Part shown: positions 28,722 through 37,486 of the stretch, piece by piece
Position numbering within the stretch: position 1 is the stretch's first letter
Layout: every line of letters begins with the position of its first letter
NCBI RefSeq assembly: GCF_013386765.1
Contig: NZ_JACARE010000002.1
Location: 1 to 62,520, forward strand
Length of the DNA: 62,520 bases
Direction: 5' to 3'
Source: Pseudomonas yamanorum
GTDB taxonomy: Bacteria > Pseudomonadota > Gammaproteobacteria > Pseudomonadales > Pseudomonadaceae
Notes under the pieces: generated by a model
What the model was told of the DNA's origin: nothing
Databases searched by the model: none
The model's input: only the letters and a program-made list of their open reading frames with translations
Made by a program: the position numbers and the translations under genes

Positions 28722-28745
28722 ACGAGTGGCCCGGGCAGAAATTTA
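28722..28745 (-). promoter_or_regulatory. PvdS iron-starvation box for pvdMNO
   Basis: The minus strand reads TAAAT-N16-CGT exactly. It is back to back with the pvdP box; the two TAAAT elements are 30 bases apart. The expected start of transcription is about 50 bases before the pvdM ATG. Confidence 0.88.
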
Positions 28746-28775
28746 GCTCGGGCGCATCGGCGCGCGCGTGAACGG

Positions 28776-28799
28776 TAAATTTGCCCGGCGGCTAAACGT
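28776..28799 (+). promoter_or_regulatory. PvdS iron-starvation box for pvdP
   Basis: The plus strand reads TAAAT-N16-CGT exactly. Transcription should start near 28805-28810, so any pvdP start before that (for example TTG at 28806) is unlikely. Confidence 0.88.
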
Positions 28800-28844
28800 T
28801 TTAGCTTGGATAAGGCCTGCTCCATGGCTGAAACAGGTAGGGCA

Positions 28845-30461
28845 ATGACGATTTCGCGGCGGGGATTTATTGCAGGTCTGGCGGTGACGGGTGCAGCAGT
28901 GCCGGCGGCTTACTATGCACATCGGCATTTGACCCGGGAGGAAGAACCCATCACGCCCGGCGAGGCGACAGTCGAGTTGGCGGATGCCCCTGGCCAGCAC
29001 CTGGCCAATCAGTTGCGTGGCATCTGGGACATTCGTTTCGACGGCGCGGATGCCGGGCTGCAGGGGTTACCCCTGGAAGGCCTGGAGCTGTTTCTTGATG
29101 TTGCCCCGCGTGGCCGAGGCCTGAGCGGCTGGCTGGATACTGCCGCGGTCTTGCGCAGCGGTGCAACGCCGCGCTACCAGGTGCGTGGCGAGCTGGCCGA
29201 GCCGGGCGCGCCTGAACTGTACTGGCGACTCCTGCGTACCGAGGCCGGGGTACCCGTGCCGGTCTATGAGTTGAGCGTGAAACACGACGAGGTGTGGGCC
29301 GAGTTCGGCAATGCGGGCAGCGGTACCCTCAGCGGGCACATCGCGCCACTGGATCGGCCGCTGTCCTTGCCGGCACTGGCCAATCGTTTTGTCGCCACCA
29401 AGCGGCTGTTCCCCGAGGCGCGCCAGCGCATTGGTTTGAACCCGCCCCTGCTCGCCTGGCTGGTTTCGCCCGAACATCGCCTGTTCCATCAGCTCTGGCA
29501 TGCGTCCCGGGACAAGTGGCACACCCTGCCTGAAGACAAACGCAATGCGTTGCGCGGTATCGGCTGGCAGCCTGGTCCCCGCGACACCGAGCGCGACGCC
29601 CGGGGCGTGCACAAGGACCGTAACGGCTCAGGTGTCGACTTCTTTTTCATGCACCGGCACATGCTGGGTACGGCGAGGTCCATGCAGGACTTGCCGTCGT
29701 GGCCGTGCTTTCCCACGCCACAGCCAGAGCTGGACCGCGACCGTGAAGGCTTTGCGCGTTACTTTGATAATCATGATGGCTTCGCCTTGCCGCCGACCTG
29801 GACGGCCCCCGGGGATGCAGCGTTCACCCGCTGGATCAGTGATATCAAGCAGGCGGATACCTTTCACGGCAATTTCCAGGTCTGGGAATCGCGGTACACC
29901 GACCCTCGTTACCTGTCGCGACTGACCCTGGGTCAGTTCGGTTCTGAAATCGAATTGGGCTTGCACGACTGGCTGCACATGCGCTGGGCCTCGGTGCCGC
30001 GTGATCCTTCCAATGGCGCACCCGTGCCATTGGCGCGTGAACTGGACGACTTCTCACCGCGTTGGTACGCCGCCGAAAATGACTTTCTGGGTGATCCGTT
30101 CTCGTCCCACGTCAATCCGGTGTTCTGGCATTTTCATGGCTGGATCGACGACCGTATTGAAGACTGGTTCCGGGCTCACGAGCGCTTTCACCCGGGAGAA
30201 GTCAGCCGCTTGCACGTCAATGGTGTGCCCTGGTTTGCGCCGGGACGCTGGGTGGAAGTCGACGACCCGTGGCTGGGCCCGGTGACGCACGGGTGCAGCA
30301 CGACGCCAGGGTTGCAAGTGGGAAAGTCGATGGAGATGGACCCGGAAACCATGAAGCTTGCGCTGCGTATCACCTTCAGCGCCGACGAAGACAAACTCGC
30401 GCAGCTGTTTCGCAAGGTGCCTCGCCGTCCGTGGTACGCGCGCCACTTGAAGATCCTTTAG
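28845..30461 (+). CDS. pvdP: Pyoverdine chromophore tyrosinase
   Basis: A copper tyrosinase of about 538 residues that closes the pyoverdine chromophore in the periplasm (ferribactin to dihydropyoverdine in P. aeruginosa). The N-terminus MTISRRGFIAG is a clear twin-arginine signal peptide followed by a hydrophobic stretch. The start is placed there because AGGTAGGG lies just upstream; an ATG seven codons earlier is also possible. Type 3 copper ligands are visible in MHRHML (copper A/B region) and in the HVNPVFWHFHGWID block near the C-terminal third. The C-terminus ends in a basic RKVPRRPWYARHLKIL tail. It is transcribed divergently from pvdM from its own PvdS box and converges with opmQ, 30 bases after its stop. 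Confidence 0.94.
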   Translation: MTISRRGFIAGLAVTGAAVPAAYYAHRHLTREEEPITPGEATVELADAPGQHLANQLRGIWDIRFDGADAGLQGLPLEGLELFLDVAPRGRGLSGWLDTAAVLRSGATPRYQVRGELAEPGAPELYWRLLRTEAGVPVPVYELSVKHDEVWAEFGNAGSGTLSGHIAPLDRPLSLPALANRFVATKRLFPEARQRIGLNPPLLAWLVSPEHRLFHQLWHASRDKWHTLPEDKRNALRGIGWQPGPRDTERDARGVHKDRNGSGVDFFFMHRHMLGTARSMQDLPSWPCFPTPQPELDRDREGFARYFDNHDGFALPPTWTAPGDAAFTRWISDIKQADTFHGNFQVWESRYTDPRYLSRLTLGQFGSEIELGLHDWLHMRWASVPRDPSNGAPVPLARELDDFSPRWYAAENDFLGDPFSSHVNPVFWHFHGWIDDRIEDWFRAHERFHPGEVSRLHVNGVPWFAPGRWVEVDDPWLGPVTHGCSTTPGLQVGKSMEMDPETMKLALRITFSADEDKLAQLFRKVPRRPWYARHLKIL

Positions 30462-30491
30462 GTCAGCAGGCTCGCGCAGGTCTGGCAGGTC

Positions 30492-31883
30492 TCAGCGTAC
30501 CTGCCAGCCGCCACCGAGTGCCTTATACAGGGCGATGCTGGCCGTCAGCCGTGACTGGCGCAATTGCACGTTCAGGTCCTGGGCGGCATACAACGTGCGC
30601 TGGGTTTCGAGCACTGTAAGCAGGTCCTCGGCCCCGGCCTGATAGCGGCTCTGGGCAATCTGGAAGGCGGTCTGGGCCTGTCGCAACTCCTCGTCCTGCC
30701 ATTGGCGTTGTTCGTCCAGTCCGCGAATGTTGCTCAAGGCCTTTTCCACGTCGGCAAAGCCGTTGATGATCGCGCCACGATAGGTTTGCAGCAGCTCTTC
30801 CTGGCGCGCGCTGGCCTTGTCGCGCTCGGCACTGAGGCGTCCATTGTTGAAGATCGGGGCAATCAGGCCGCCCGTGAGGTTGTAAAACGGACTGCGCAGG
30901 ATGTCGGCGGCTCGGTCGGCACCCGAGCCCAGGTTGGCGGTGAGGGTCACACTGGGCAGCATGGCAGCGCGTGCGACGGTGACATTGGCCTGGGCCGCTG
31001 CCAGTCGCGCCTCGGCGCTGGCGATGTCCGGGCGTCGGCTCAACAGTTCGCTGGGAACACCGGCCGCGATGTCTGGCCAGGTCAGTTGATTGAAGGGTTG
31101 CGGGTCCAGGGTCAGCGTCTGGACCGGCTGGCCCAGCAAGACGGCAAGGCTGACCCGGGCTTCCTGCGCTTGCTGGCGCACCAGCGGCAGTTGTCGCTGC
31201 TGGGTAGCCACCAGGCTCTTTTGCTGCGCCAACTCCAGGGCCGTTGCAGACCCCGAGTCATAGCGGGTCTGCACCAGCGCCAGTACGTCTTGTGCATTGG
31301 CCAGGTTGAGTTCGGCAATATGCAACTGTTCGCCGAGTGCCAGCACTTGGGTGTAAAGGGTGGCGACGCCACTGAGCAGGGTCAGTTCCACGGTGGCCTG
31401 GTCAAACTCGCTGGCGCGCACCTCTTGTAAGGCGCTGTCACGGGCAGCGCGCTTGCCCCCCCAGAAGTCGATCTCATAGGTGGCGGTCAGGCTGGCGTCG
31501 AAGTAATCCACGGCCCTGTCATCGCTGTCGGCGCTCAGTTGGCTGTAGCCCTTGCCATGCAACAGTTTCTGGCGGCTGGCGTTCAGCCCACCCTTGAGTT
31601 CAGGCAGCAACGGTGCGCCTGCGATCACGGCACTGGCCTGAGCCTGGCGCACGCGGGCGGCGGCGCTCGCCAGGTCGTAGCTGCCGGTTCGCGCCTGCTC
31701 GATCAGGCGGTTGAGCTGAGGGCTGGTGAAGCTCATCCACCATTGCCGGTTGTCGCGTACCCGGCTGTCGGCGGCTTCGTTCCAGGCAACGGGTGCTTGC
31801 AAGCCACTGTCCGGGCGTGGTGCAGGGTTGCTGCAGGCCGCGAGCAGCAGGCTGGCGGCGAGGAGCGTCAAGTGTGCTTTCAT
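30492..31883 (-). CDS. opmQ: Outer-membrane channel of the PvdRT-OpmQ efflux pump
   Basis: A 463-residue outer-membrane factor of the TolC/OprM (NodT) family. The start is at the ATG giving a lipoprotein signal with lipobox LLAAC near residue 17; upstream in-frame codons are within the pvdT end. Two outer-membrane efflux repeats follow, rich in coiled-coil Ala/Gln/Leu sequence. With PvdR and PvdT it forms a MacAB-TolC-like pump. In P. aeruginosa this pump recycles pyoverdine from periplasm to medium after iron release and helps secrete new pyoverdine. It is the last gene of pvdR-pvdT-opmQ, starting 7 bases after pvdT. Confidence 0.94.
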   Translation of the reverse strand: MKAHLTLLAASLLLAACSNPAPRPDSGLQAPVAWNEAADSRVRDNRQWWMSFTSPQLNRLIEQARTGSYDLASAAARVRQAQASAVIAGAPLLPELKGGLNASRQKLLHGKGYSQLSADSDDRAVDYFDASLTATYEIDFWGGKRAARDSALQEVRASEFDQATVELTLLSGVATLYTQVLALGEQLHIAELNLANAQDVLALVQTRYDSGSATALELAQQKSLVATQQRQLPLVRQQAQEARVSLAVLLGQPVQTLTLDPQPFNQLTWPDIAAGVPSELLSRRPDIASAEARLAAAQANVTVARAAMLPSVTLTANLGSGADRAADILRSPFYNLTGGLIAPIFNNGRLSAERDKASARQEELLQTYRGAIINGFADVEKALSNIRGLDEQRQWQDEELRQAQTAFQIAQSRYQAGAEDLLTVLETQRTLYAAQDLNVQLRQSRLTASIALYKALGGGWQVR

Positions 31884-31890
31884 AGGGCGT

Positions 31891-33861
31891 TCATTCACTG
31901 GTAAGGGCCGTGACCGGGTCAAGTCGAGCCGCCTTGCGGGCCGGCATGAAGCCGAAGATGACGCCGGTGACGAGGGCGCAGGCGAAGGCGCCGACAGCCG
32001 ACACCAGCGAGAAGGCGACTGCCACGTCGCTGAGGATCAGCACGCCGCCGACCAGCAGCGCCAGTCCAATCCCGGTTATGCCCCCGACCACCGACAGCAT
32101 CACTGCCTCGGTCAGAAACTGGCGCAAAATATCGCGTTGGCGTGCACCGGTAGCCATGCGGATACCAATTTCACGGGTACGTTCGCGCACCGTCATCAGC
32201 ATGATATTCATCACGCCGATCCCACCGACCAGCAGCGAAATCGCGGCAATTGCGCCGAGCATCAATGACAGGGTGTTCTGGGTCCTGGCTTCGGCCTGGA
32301 TCATCGCGGCATTGTTGGTCAGGTGAAAATCACGCTTGCCGTTGTGCAGCCGCACCAGTAGCTGGTCAATCGCCTGCTCCGCTTCCTTGACCATCCGCGC
32401 GTCGCTCGCGGCGATCACTACGTACTCGGGGTTGTAGCTGCCGAACAGTCGAATGCTGGCGGCGGAGTAGGGAATGGCGATGCGGTCGTCGCTGTCCTTG
32501 TCGCCGGAGCTGGCACCTTTCTCGGCAAGCACGCCCACTACCTGGAAGGGTACGTTTTCAATCAGGATGTACTGCCCGATGGGGTTGCGGGCGTCACCGA
32601 ACAATTTGTCACGGACCTTTTTGCCGATGACCGCCACGGTGGCGGCGGCGTGCTCATCCGCCTCGGTAAAGTAACTGCCCTCGACCACTGGCCAGTTGAA
32701 AATCGCCGGGAAGTTGGTGTCATTGCCGCCGACATAGGCCATATGGTCAACGTTGCCAAACCGTACACCGGCTTCGGCGCCATTGACTGGCATGATGCGT
32801 TTGACCTGAGGCAGCGAGGCGAGGGCGGCGACATCGCCAAGGGTGATGATGCCAGGCGGGGTGCGCGGGTTGGGCGCCGCTCCGCTGACATACAAAATGT
32901 TCGAGCCAAAGGCGCCCATCTGTGCCATTACCTGGCGCTTGCTGCCTTCGCCTACCGCTAGCATCACGACCACCGAGGCCACACCGATCACGATGCCCAG
33001 CAGGGTCAGTGCGGTGCGAAAGCGGTTGATCCACATCACGCGCCAGGCCGCTTGCACGGCGTCCAGCAGTTCGGCCTTCCACGCACCGTTGTGCTCGGCG
33101 CCGCTGGCCAGCCGCTGGCGCAGGTCTACCGCTTGCAAGGCGCCCGAGGTGAGCGCGGGCTTGGTGTGCGAGGTGTCGGCGCTGTCGCTGATGATCAGCC
33201 CGTCGCGGATTTCGATGATGCGATTGGCCCGTGCCGCCACTTCACGATCGTGGGTGATGAGGATAACCACATGGCCCTGGCTGGCTAGCTCGTCCAGCAG
33301 GGTCATGACCTCGGCGCCGCTGTGGCTGTCGAGGGCGCCGGTGGGTTCGTCGGCGAGGATGATATGGCCGCCGTTCATCAGTGCCCGGGCGATGGATACC
33401 CTTTGCTGCTGGCCGCCCGACAGCTGATGAGGGCGGTTTCCTGTGCGCTCTGCCAGCCCCAGCCGGGTAAGCAGGGCGCTGGCGCGGGCGTGGCGTTCAG
33501 CGGCGCTGATGCCAGCATAAATCGCCGGCATTTCGACGTTCTCCTGGGCTGATCCTGAGGGAATCAGGTGGTAGCCCTGGAATACGAAACCAAAGGCTTC
33601 ACGGCGCAGCCAGGCGAGTTCGTCACTGCCCAGGTGGGCGACGTTTTCCCCGGCAAACAGGTAGTCGCCAGCGGTGGGGCGGTCGAGGCAGCCGAGGATG
33701 TTCATCAGTGTGGATTTGCCGGAGCCGGAGGCGCCGACAATCGCCACGAATTCACCGGCGTGGATCGACAGGTCGACCCCTCGCAGCACGTCGACTTGCG
33801 GGCTGTCGCCGCCACCGTAGGATTTGCGGATGTCCTTGAGTTCGATCAGAGGGGGCAACAT
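31891..33861 (-). CDS. pvdT: MacB-type ABC transporter of the pyoverdine efflux pump
   Basis: A 656-residue MacB-family protein. The N-terminal ATPase domain (about 1-240) has Walker [10 protein letters not shown], signature LSGGQQQR and Walker [13 protein letters not shown] transmembrane helix near 280 leads into the periplasmic MacB core domain. Three more helices form the FtsX-like C-terminal part (from about 530). It powers pyoverdine recycling through PvdR and OpmQ. Its ATG lies directly against the pvdR stop codon with no spacing, so translation is probably coupled. Confidence 0.95.
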   Translation of the reverse strand: MLPPLIELKDIRKSYGGGDSPQVDVLRGVDLSIHAGEFVAIVGASGSGKSTLMNILGCLDRPTAGDYLFAGENVAHLGSDELAWLRREAFGFVFQGYHLIPSGSAQENVEMPAIYAGISAAERHARASALLTRLGLAERTGNRPHQLSGGQQQRVSIARALMNGGHIILADEPTGALDSHSGAEVMTLLDELASQGHVVILITHDREVAARANRIIEIRDGLIISDSADTSHTKPALTSGALQAVDLRQRLASGAEHNGAWKAELLDAVQAAWRVMWINRFRTALTLLGIVIGVASVVVMLAVGEGSKRQVMAQMGAFGSNILYVSGAAPNPRTPPGIITLGDVAALASLPQVKRIMPVNGAEAGVRFGNVDHMAYVGGNDTNFPAIFNWPVVEGSYFTEADEHAAATVAVIGKKVRDKLFGDARNPIGQYILIENVPFQVVGVLAEKGASSGDKDSDDRIAIPYSAASIRLFGSYNPEYVVIAASDARMVKEAEQAIDQLLVRLHNGKRDFHLTNNAAMIQAEARTQNTLSLMLGAIAAISLLVGGIGVMNIMLMTVRERTREIGIRMATGARQRDILRQFLTEAVMLSVVGGITGIGLALLVGGVLILSDVAVAFSLVSAVGAFACALVTGVIFGFMPARKAARLDPVTALTSE

Positions 33862-35034
33862 TCAACCTCCGCTGCCATCAGCGGGGCCGATAAGCAGGTG
33901 GTCACCTTCATTGAGGCCGTCGAGGATCTGCACCCGCAGGCGGTCGCTGATGCCGACTCGCACTTCGCGCTCCTGGATGCTGCCATCCCTGGTCACGACC
34001 CGGGCGAGCTGCCTGTCAGCGTGGGCGCCTACCTGCAGTGCGGCAACGGGCGCGGTCAGCACGTCGCTGGCCTGGCTGGCGACAAAAAATACCTGGGCGG
34101 TCATTTCGGCCATCAACGTGTTATCGGCGTTGTCCACATCCAGCAACACGGTGTAGAGCACCACGCGACCACTGCCACTCTTGCTCGAACTGCTCGGGCT
34201 GCCGCCACCCTGGCTGGTTTCGTTGAGTGGTTTGGGCGGCACCGGCAGGATCTGCCGCACCGTGCTGGTCCAGCGCCGGTTGCCGCCGCTGAGGGTGGTG
34301 AAGTAGGCCGTCATGCCCGGCTTGACGTGGCCAATATCGGCTTCCGAGACTTCGGCCCAGACGGTCATTGGCGATAGCCTGGCAATCCGCAGGATCAGTG
34401 GCGTCTGTTGTTGTGCGTTGAGGGTCTGGCCTTCGCGCGCATCAAGGGCGACCACGGTACCGGACATAGGCGCGTAAATGCGTGTATAGCCCAGTTCGGC
34501 CTGGTCGCTGCGCAGGCTGGCCTGGGCCTGGCGAATCTGTGCCTGGAACATGTCGATGCGCGCCTGGGTGGCGTCGAGCTCCGCCTGGGCTGTTTGTACG
34601 TCCTCTTCGCGGGTCGCACCGCCGGCTGCCAGTCGCTGCTGGCGCTGGTACTTCTGCCGGGCCAGTTGATGTTGTGCGCGCTGCTCCTGCAATTGCGCTT
34701 GCAGGTTTTCCACGGAGAAGCGGCTGGCGTCGAGCTTGGCTTGCTGGGTGGAGGGGTCGATCTCCACCAGCAGGTCGCCTTCCTTGACTTGGGCGCCGGC
34801 TTCAACATGAATCTTGCGGATCTGCCCGGAGGCCTGGGCGCCGACGTCGACATAGCGCCGGGGCTGCAAGGTACCGAGGGCGGTGACGCTGCTTTCGATA
34901 TCGCCGCGGCGCACTTCAAGGGTGGCGAATTTGTCGCGCCCGGGCGGTATGAATTGCCAGGCAGCGACGGCCATCATCGGGATCAGGCAAAGTGCCACAA
35001 CCAGGGCGCGCCGGGTTTGTCGGGGACGGTTCAT
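33862..35034 (-). CDS. pvdR: Membrane-fusion (MacA-type) subunit of the pyoverdine efflux pump
   Basis: A 390-residue periplasmic adaptor with an N-terminal hydrophobic segment (ALVVALCLIPMMAVAAW). A biotinyl/lipoyl hairpin begins around DVGAQASGQIRKIHVEAG, followed by a long alpha-helical coiled coil (about 100-190) and a beta-barrel. A Ser/Gly-rich linker near 285 (SQGGGSPSSSSKSGSG) is unusual in sequence but lies in a loop region. It links PvdT to OpmQ. It is the first gene of the operon, read from a PvdS box about 110 bases upstream. Confidence 0.95.
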   Translation of the reverse strand: MNRPRQTRRALVVALCLIPMMAVAAWQFIPPGRDKFATLEVRRGDIESSVTALGTLQPRRYVDVGAQASGQIRKIHVEAGAQVKEGDLLVEIDPSTQQAKLDASRFSVENLQAQLQEQRAQHQLARQKYQRQQRLAAGGATREEDVQTAQAELDATQARIDMFQAQIRQAQASLRSDQAELGYTRIYAPMSGTVVALDAREGQTLNAQQQTPLILRIARLSPMTVWAEVSEADIGHVKPGMTAYFTTLSGGNRRWTSTVRQILPVPPKPLNETSQGGGSPSSSSKSGSGRVVLYTVLLDVDNADNTLMAEMTAQVFFVASQASDVLTAPVAALQVGAHADRQLARVVTRDGSIQEREVRVGISDRLRVQILDGLNEGDHLLIGPADGSGG

Positions 35035-35140
35035 GCAGGGTTCCAGCCAGGGACGGTCGGGCTGCCACTCACTCGGGTAGCCTCAGGACACAAGCCTGGG
35101 GCCGCCGATCAAGCAACAGGTGCGGGAAGCTGCAAGGTAA

Positions 35141-35164
35141 ACGAGGAATTTGCCCGGAAATTTA
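35141..35164 (-). promoter_or_regulatory. PvdS iron-starvation box for pvdRT-opmQ
   Basis: The minus strand reads TAAAT-N16-CGT exactly, giving a leader of about 100 bases before pvdR. It lies within the 321-base divergent region between pvdR and fpvI. Confidence 0.86.
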
Positions 35165-35226
35165 GGCTGTTACATATGCGGTTACAGGTGCTGGAGATAA
35201 ATTATTGGGTCGTTTATGCAAGTCTT

Positions 35227-35260
35227 GTTTAAAACTAGATGAGAATTACTATAAATTACA
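35227..35260 (+). promoter_or_regulatory. Possible Fur box / promoter region of fpvI
   Basis: An AT-rich stretch around GATGAGAATTACTATAAATTA stands out from the GC-rich surroundings about 100 bases upstream of the fpvI ATG. It resembles degenerate Fur hexamers. In P. aeruginosa fpvI is Fur-repressed. No exact PvdS box is seen for fpvI. The match is weak and made by eye. Confidence 0.45.
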
Positions 35261-35355
35261 CATGCCTCAAACTGCCATCATCGTGCTGCATCACCGAATC
35301 GGCCGTTATCTTCGTACTCAAAGGACCTAATGCCGCCCCCAGGCGGTCGGGAGTC

Positions 35356-35838
35356 ATGTTGGAAAACTACTATCGCGAGCTGGTGTGTTTCCTCAACGCC
35401 AAGCTGGGCAACCGCCAGGTGGCCGAAGATGTGGTGCATGACGCTTATGTGCGGGTGCTGGGGCGCGCCAGTGAGGTTCCGATCGAGCAGCCCCGGGCGT
35501 TTCTCTATCGCACGGCGCTGAACCTGGTGATCGACGGTCATCGACGCAACGCCCTGCGCCAGGATGAACCTCTGGAAGTACTCGACAGCGAGGAGCGCTT
35601 TGCGCTTTCTTCACCCCATCACTGCCTGGACCACGACCAGCGCCTGGAGATGCTGGAGCGCGCGCTGGCCGAGCTGCCGGCGCTCTGCCGTGACAGTTTC
35701 CTGCTGCGCAAGATCGATGGTCTGTCCCACCTGCAAATCGCCGGGCGCCTGGGTATTTCCCGCGCGCTGGTGGAAAAACACATCGTCAATGCCATGAAGC
35801 ATTGCCGAGCGCGCATGCGTGAGTGGGATGCGCACTGA
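35356..35838 (+). CDS. fpvI: ECF sigma factor for ferripyoverdine receptor expression
   Basis: A 160-residue FecI-type ECF sigma factor. The start chosen, MLENYYRELVCFL, has GGGAG upstream and gives the family length; the longer frame to 35239 runs through the AT-rich promoter. Region 2 contains AEDVVHDAYVRVL and the conserved RAFLYRTALNLVIDGHRR. Region 4 is the helix-turn-helix around LSHLQIAGRLGISRALVEKHI. FpvI directs fpvA transcription when FpvA binds ferripyoverdine. In P. aeruginosa it lies beside the anti-sigma gene fpvR; here no fpvR follows or precedes it. It is followed by the pvdA promoter 13 bases after its stop. Confidence 0.92.
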   Translation: MLENYYRELVCFLNAKLGNRQVAEDVVHDAYVRVLGRASEVPIEQPRAFLYRTALNLVIDGHRRNALRQDEPLEVLDSEERFALSSPHHCLDHDQRLEMLERALAELPALCRDSFLLRKIDGLSHLQIAGRLGISRALVEKHIVNAMKHCRARMREWDAH

Positions 35839-35851
35839 TTCCAGCGCCAGC

Positions 35852-35875
35852 TAAATTTTTTTTCATTGTCCTCGT
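35852..35875 (+). promoter_or_regulatory. PvdS iron-starvation box for pvdA
   Basis: TAAAT, 16 bases (starting with a T-run), then CGT. It lies just after the fpvI stop. The implied start of transcription is about 80 bases before the pvdA ATG. Confidence 0.88.
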
Positions 35876-35965
35876 CTCCTATCAACACACGACCTGTTGC
35901 TGTGCCTTCAGGTCTCTGAGGCTTTCCCGCCCCACTGCCACGGGGCTTATCCAGAGGACACTGGA

Positions 35966-37303
35966 ATGACACAGGCAATTGCATCGCCCGCCGTTCACGA
36001 CCTGATCGGTATCGGGTTCGGCCCCTCGAACCTGGCGCTGGCCATCGCCCTGCAGGAACGCGAGAAAGCCCAGGGCAAGCTGGACGTGCTGTTTCTCGAC
36101 AAGCAGGCCGACTACCGCTGGCATGGCAACACCCTGGTGACCCAGAGCGAATTGCAGATTTCCTTCCTCAAGGACCTGGTGACCCTGCGCAACCCCACCA
36201 GCCCGTATTCCTTCGTCAATTACCTGAAAGCCCACGGCCGCCTGGTGGATTTCATCAACCTGGGCACCTTTTATCCGTGCCGCATGGAGTACAACGACTA
36301 CCTGCGCTGGGTTTCCGGGCAGTTCCAGGCGCAGAGCCGTTATGGCGAGGAAGTGCTGGCCATCGAGCCGATCCTGCATCAGCAGCAGGTCGAGGCGCTG
36401 CGGGTGATTTCCCGGGATGCCCAGGGTGAGCAGCATGTGCGCACCACCCGTTCGGTGGTGGTCAGCGCCGGTGGCACGCCGCGTATTCCCGAGTCCTTCA
36501 AGGCGCTCAAGGAGGATGGGCGGGTGTTCCATCACTCCCAGTACCTGGAGCGCATGGCCCAGCAGCCGTGTGTGGACGGCAAGCCGATGCGCATTGCGAT
36601 CATCGGCGGCGGCCAGAGCGCGGCCGAGGCCTTCATTGATCTGAACGACAGCTTCCCGTCGGTGCAGGTGGACATGATCCTGCGTGGCTCGGCCCTCAAG
36701 CCTGCGGACGACAGCCCATTCGTCAACGAAGTGTTCTCGCCGGAATTCACCGACCTGGTGTTCCAGCAGAACGGCAGCGAGCGCGAGCGGCTGGTCAACG
36801 AGTACCACAACACCAACTATTCGGTGGTGGACCTGGACCTGATCGAGCGCATCTACGGGATTTTCTACCGCCAGAAAGTCTCCGGCATCGCCCGTCATGC
36901 GTTCCGCACCCTGACCACCGTGGAAAAAGCCACGGCCGGGCCGCTGGGTGTCGAGTTGGCGTTGCGCAACAACGCCACCGGCGAAACCAGCCTCAACCAC
37001 TACGATGCCGTGGTGCTGGCCACCGGTTACGAACGCCAGATGCATCGCCAGTTGCTGGCACCGTTGGCAGACTACATGGGCGACTTCGAAGTCAGCCGCG
37101 ACTATCGCATCGTCACCGACGAGCGCTGCAAGGCCGGCATCTACATGCAGGGCTTCAGCCAGGCCAGCCATGGTTTGAGCGACACCTTGCTGTCGATCCT
37201 GCCGATCCGTGCCGACGAAATTGCCGCGTCGCTGTACGAGCACGACCGCAACCGCGGCAAGAGCCGTTCGGTGCAGGACCTCTTACTGGCGACCGCTAGC
37301 TGA
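35966..37303 (+). CDS. pvdA: L-ornithine N5-monooxygenase
   Basis: This 445-residue flavin N-hydroxylating monooxygenase makes N5-hydroxyornithine, the hydroxamate precursor loaded by the pyoverdine NRPSs. FAD binding is at GIGFGPSNLALA near the N-terminus, NADPH binding at IIGGGQSAAEAF near 214, and the ATGY motif near 352. The ATG is preceded by AGAGGA at good spacing; longer in-frame extensions lack support. Its own PvdS box lies at 35852-35875. Length and motifs match P. aeruginosa PvdA (443 residues). Formylation or cyclisation of the product needs other enzymes, and pvdF is not in this window. Confidence 0.96.
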   Translation: MTQAIASPAVHDLIGIGFGPSNLALAIALQEREKAQGKLDVLFLDKQADYRWHGNTLVTQSELQISFLKDLVTLRNPTSPYSFVNYLKAHGRLVDFINLGTFYPCRMEYNDYLRWVSGQFQAQSRYGEEVLAIEPILHQQQVEALRVISRDAQGEQHVRTTRSVVVSAGGTPRIPESFKALKEDGRVFHHSQYLERMAQQPCVDGKPMRIAIIGGGQSAAEAFIDLNDSFPSVQVDMILRGSALKPADDSPFVNEVFSPEFTDLVFQQNGSERERLVNEYHNTNYSVVDLDLIERIYGIFYRQKVSGIARHAFRTLTTVEKATAGPLGVELALRNNATGETSLNHYDAVVLATGYERQMHRQLLAPLADYMGDFEVSRDYRIVTDERCKAGIYMQGFSQASHGLSDTLLSILPIRADEIAASLYEHDRNRGKSRSVQDLLLATAS

Positions 37304-37321
37304 GGACCGCCCACTGCCCAC

Positions 37322-37421
37322 TGTAGGAGCGAGCTTGCTCGCGAAGGTCGCCAACGATAACGCTGGCATCCTGATTCAACGCGGCGCTCTCAGGTTTTTC
37401 GCGAGCAAGCTCGCTCCTACA
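37322..37421. repeat. REPIN (inverted pair of REP elements)
   Basis: Two copies of the GTAGGAGCGAGCTTGCTCGC type REP lie in opposite orientation about 50 bases apart, forming a large imperfect hairpin downstream of pvdA. This is the first REP-type element seen from the left of the window. Confidence 0.9.
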
Positions 37422-37486
37422 GACGGCACTGGAATTGGCGCGCAGCTGCTGATACTGTACAAAAAACCAGTATCGGTAGAAGCCCC

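Noticed and set aside
35198..35213. TAAAT...CGT upstream of fpvI as a PvdS box
   Set aside because: The spacer is only 8 bases instead of 16-17, so it does not fit the PvdS pattern.
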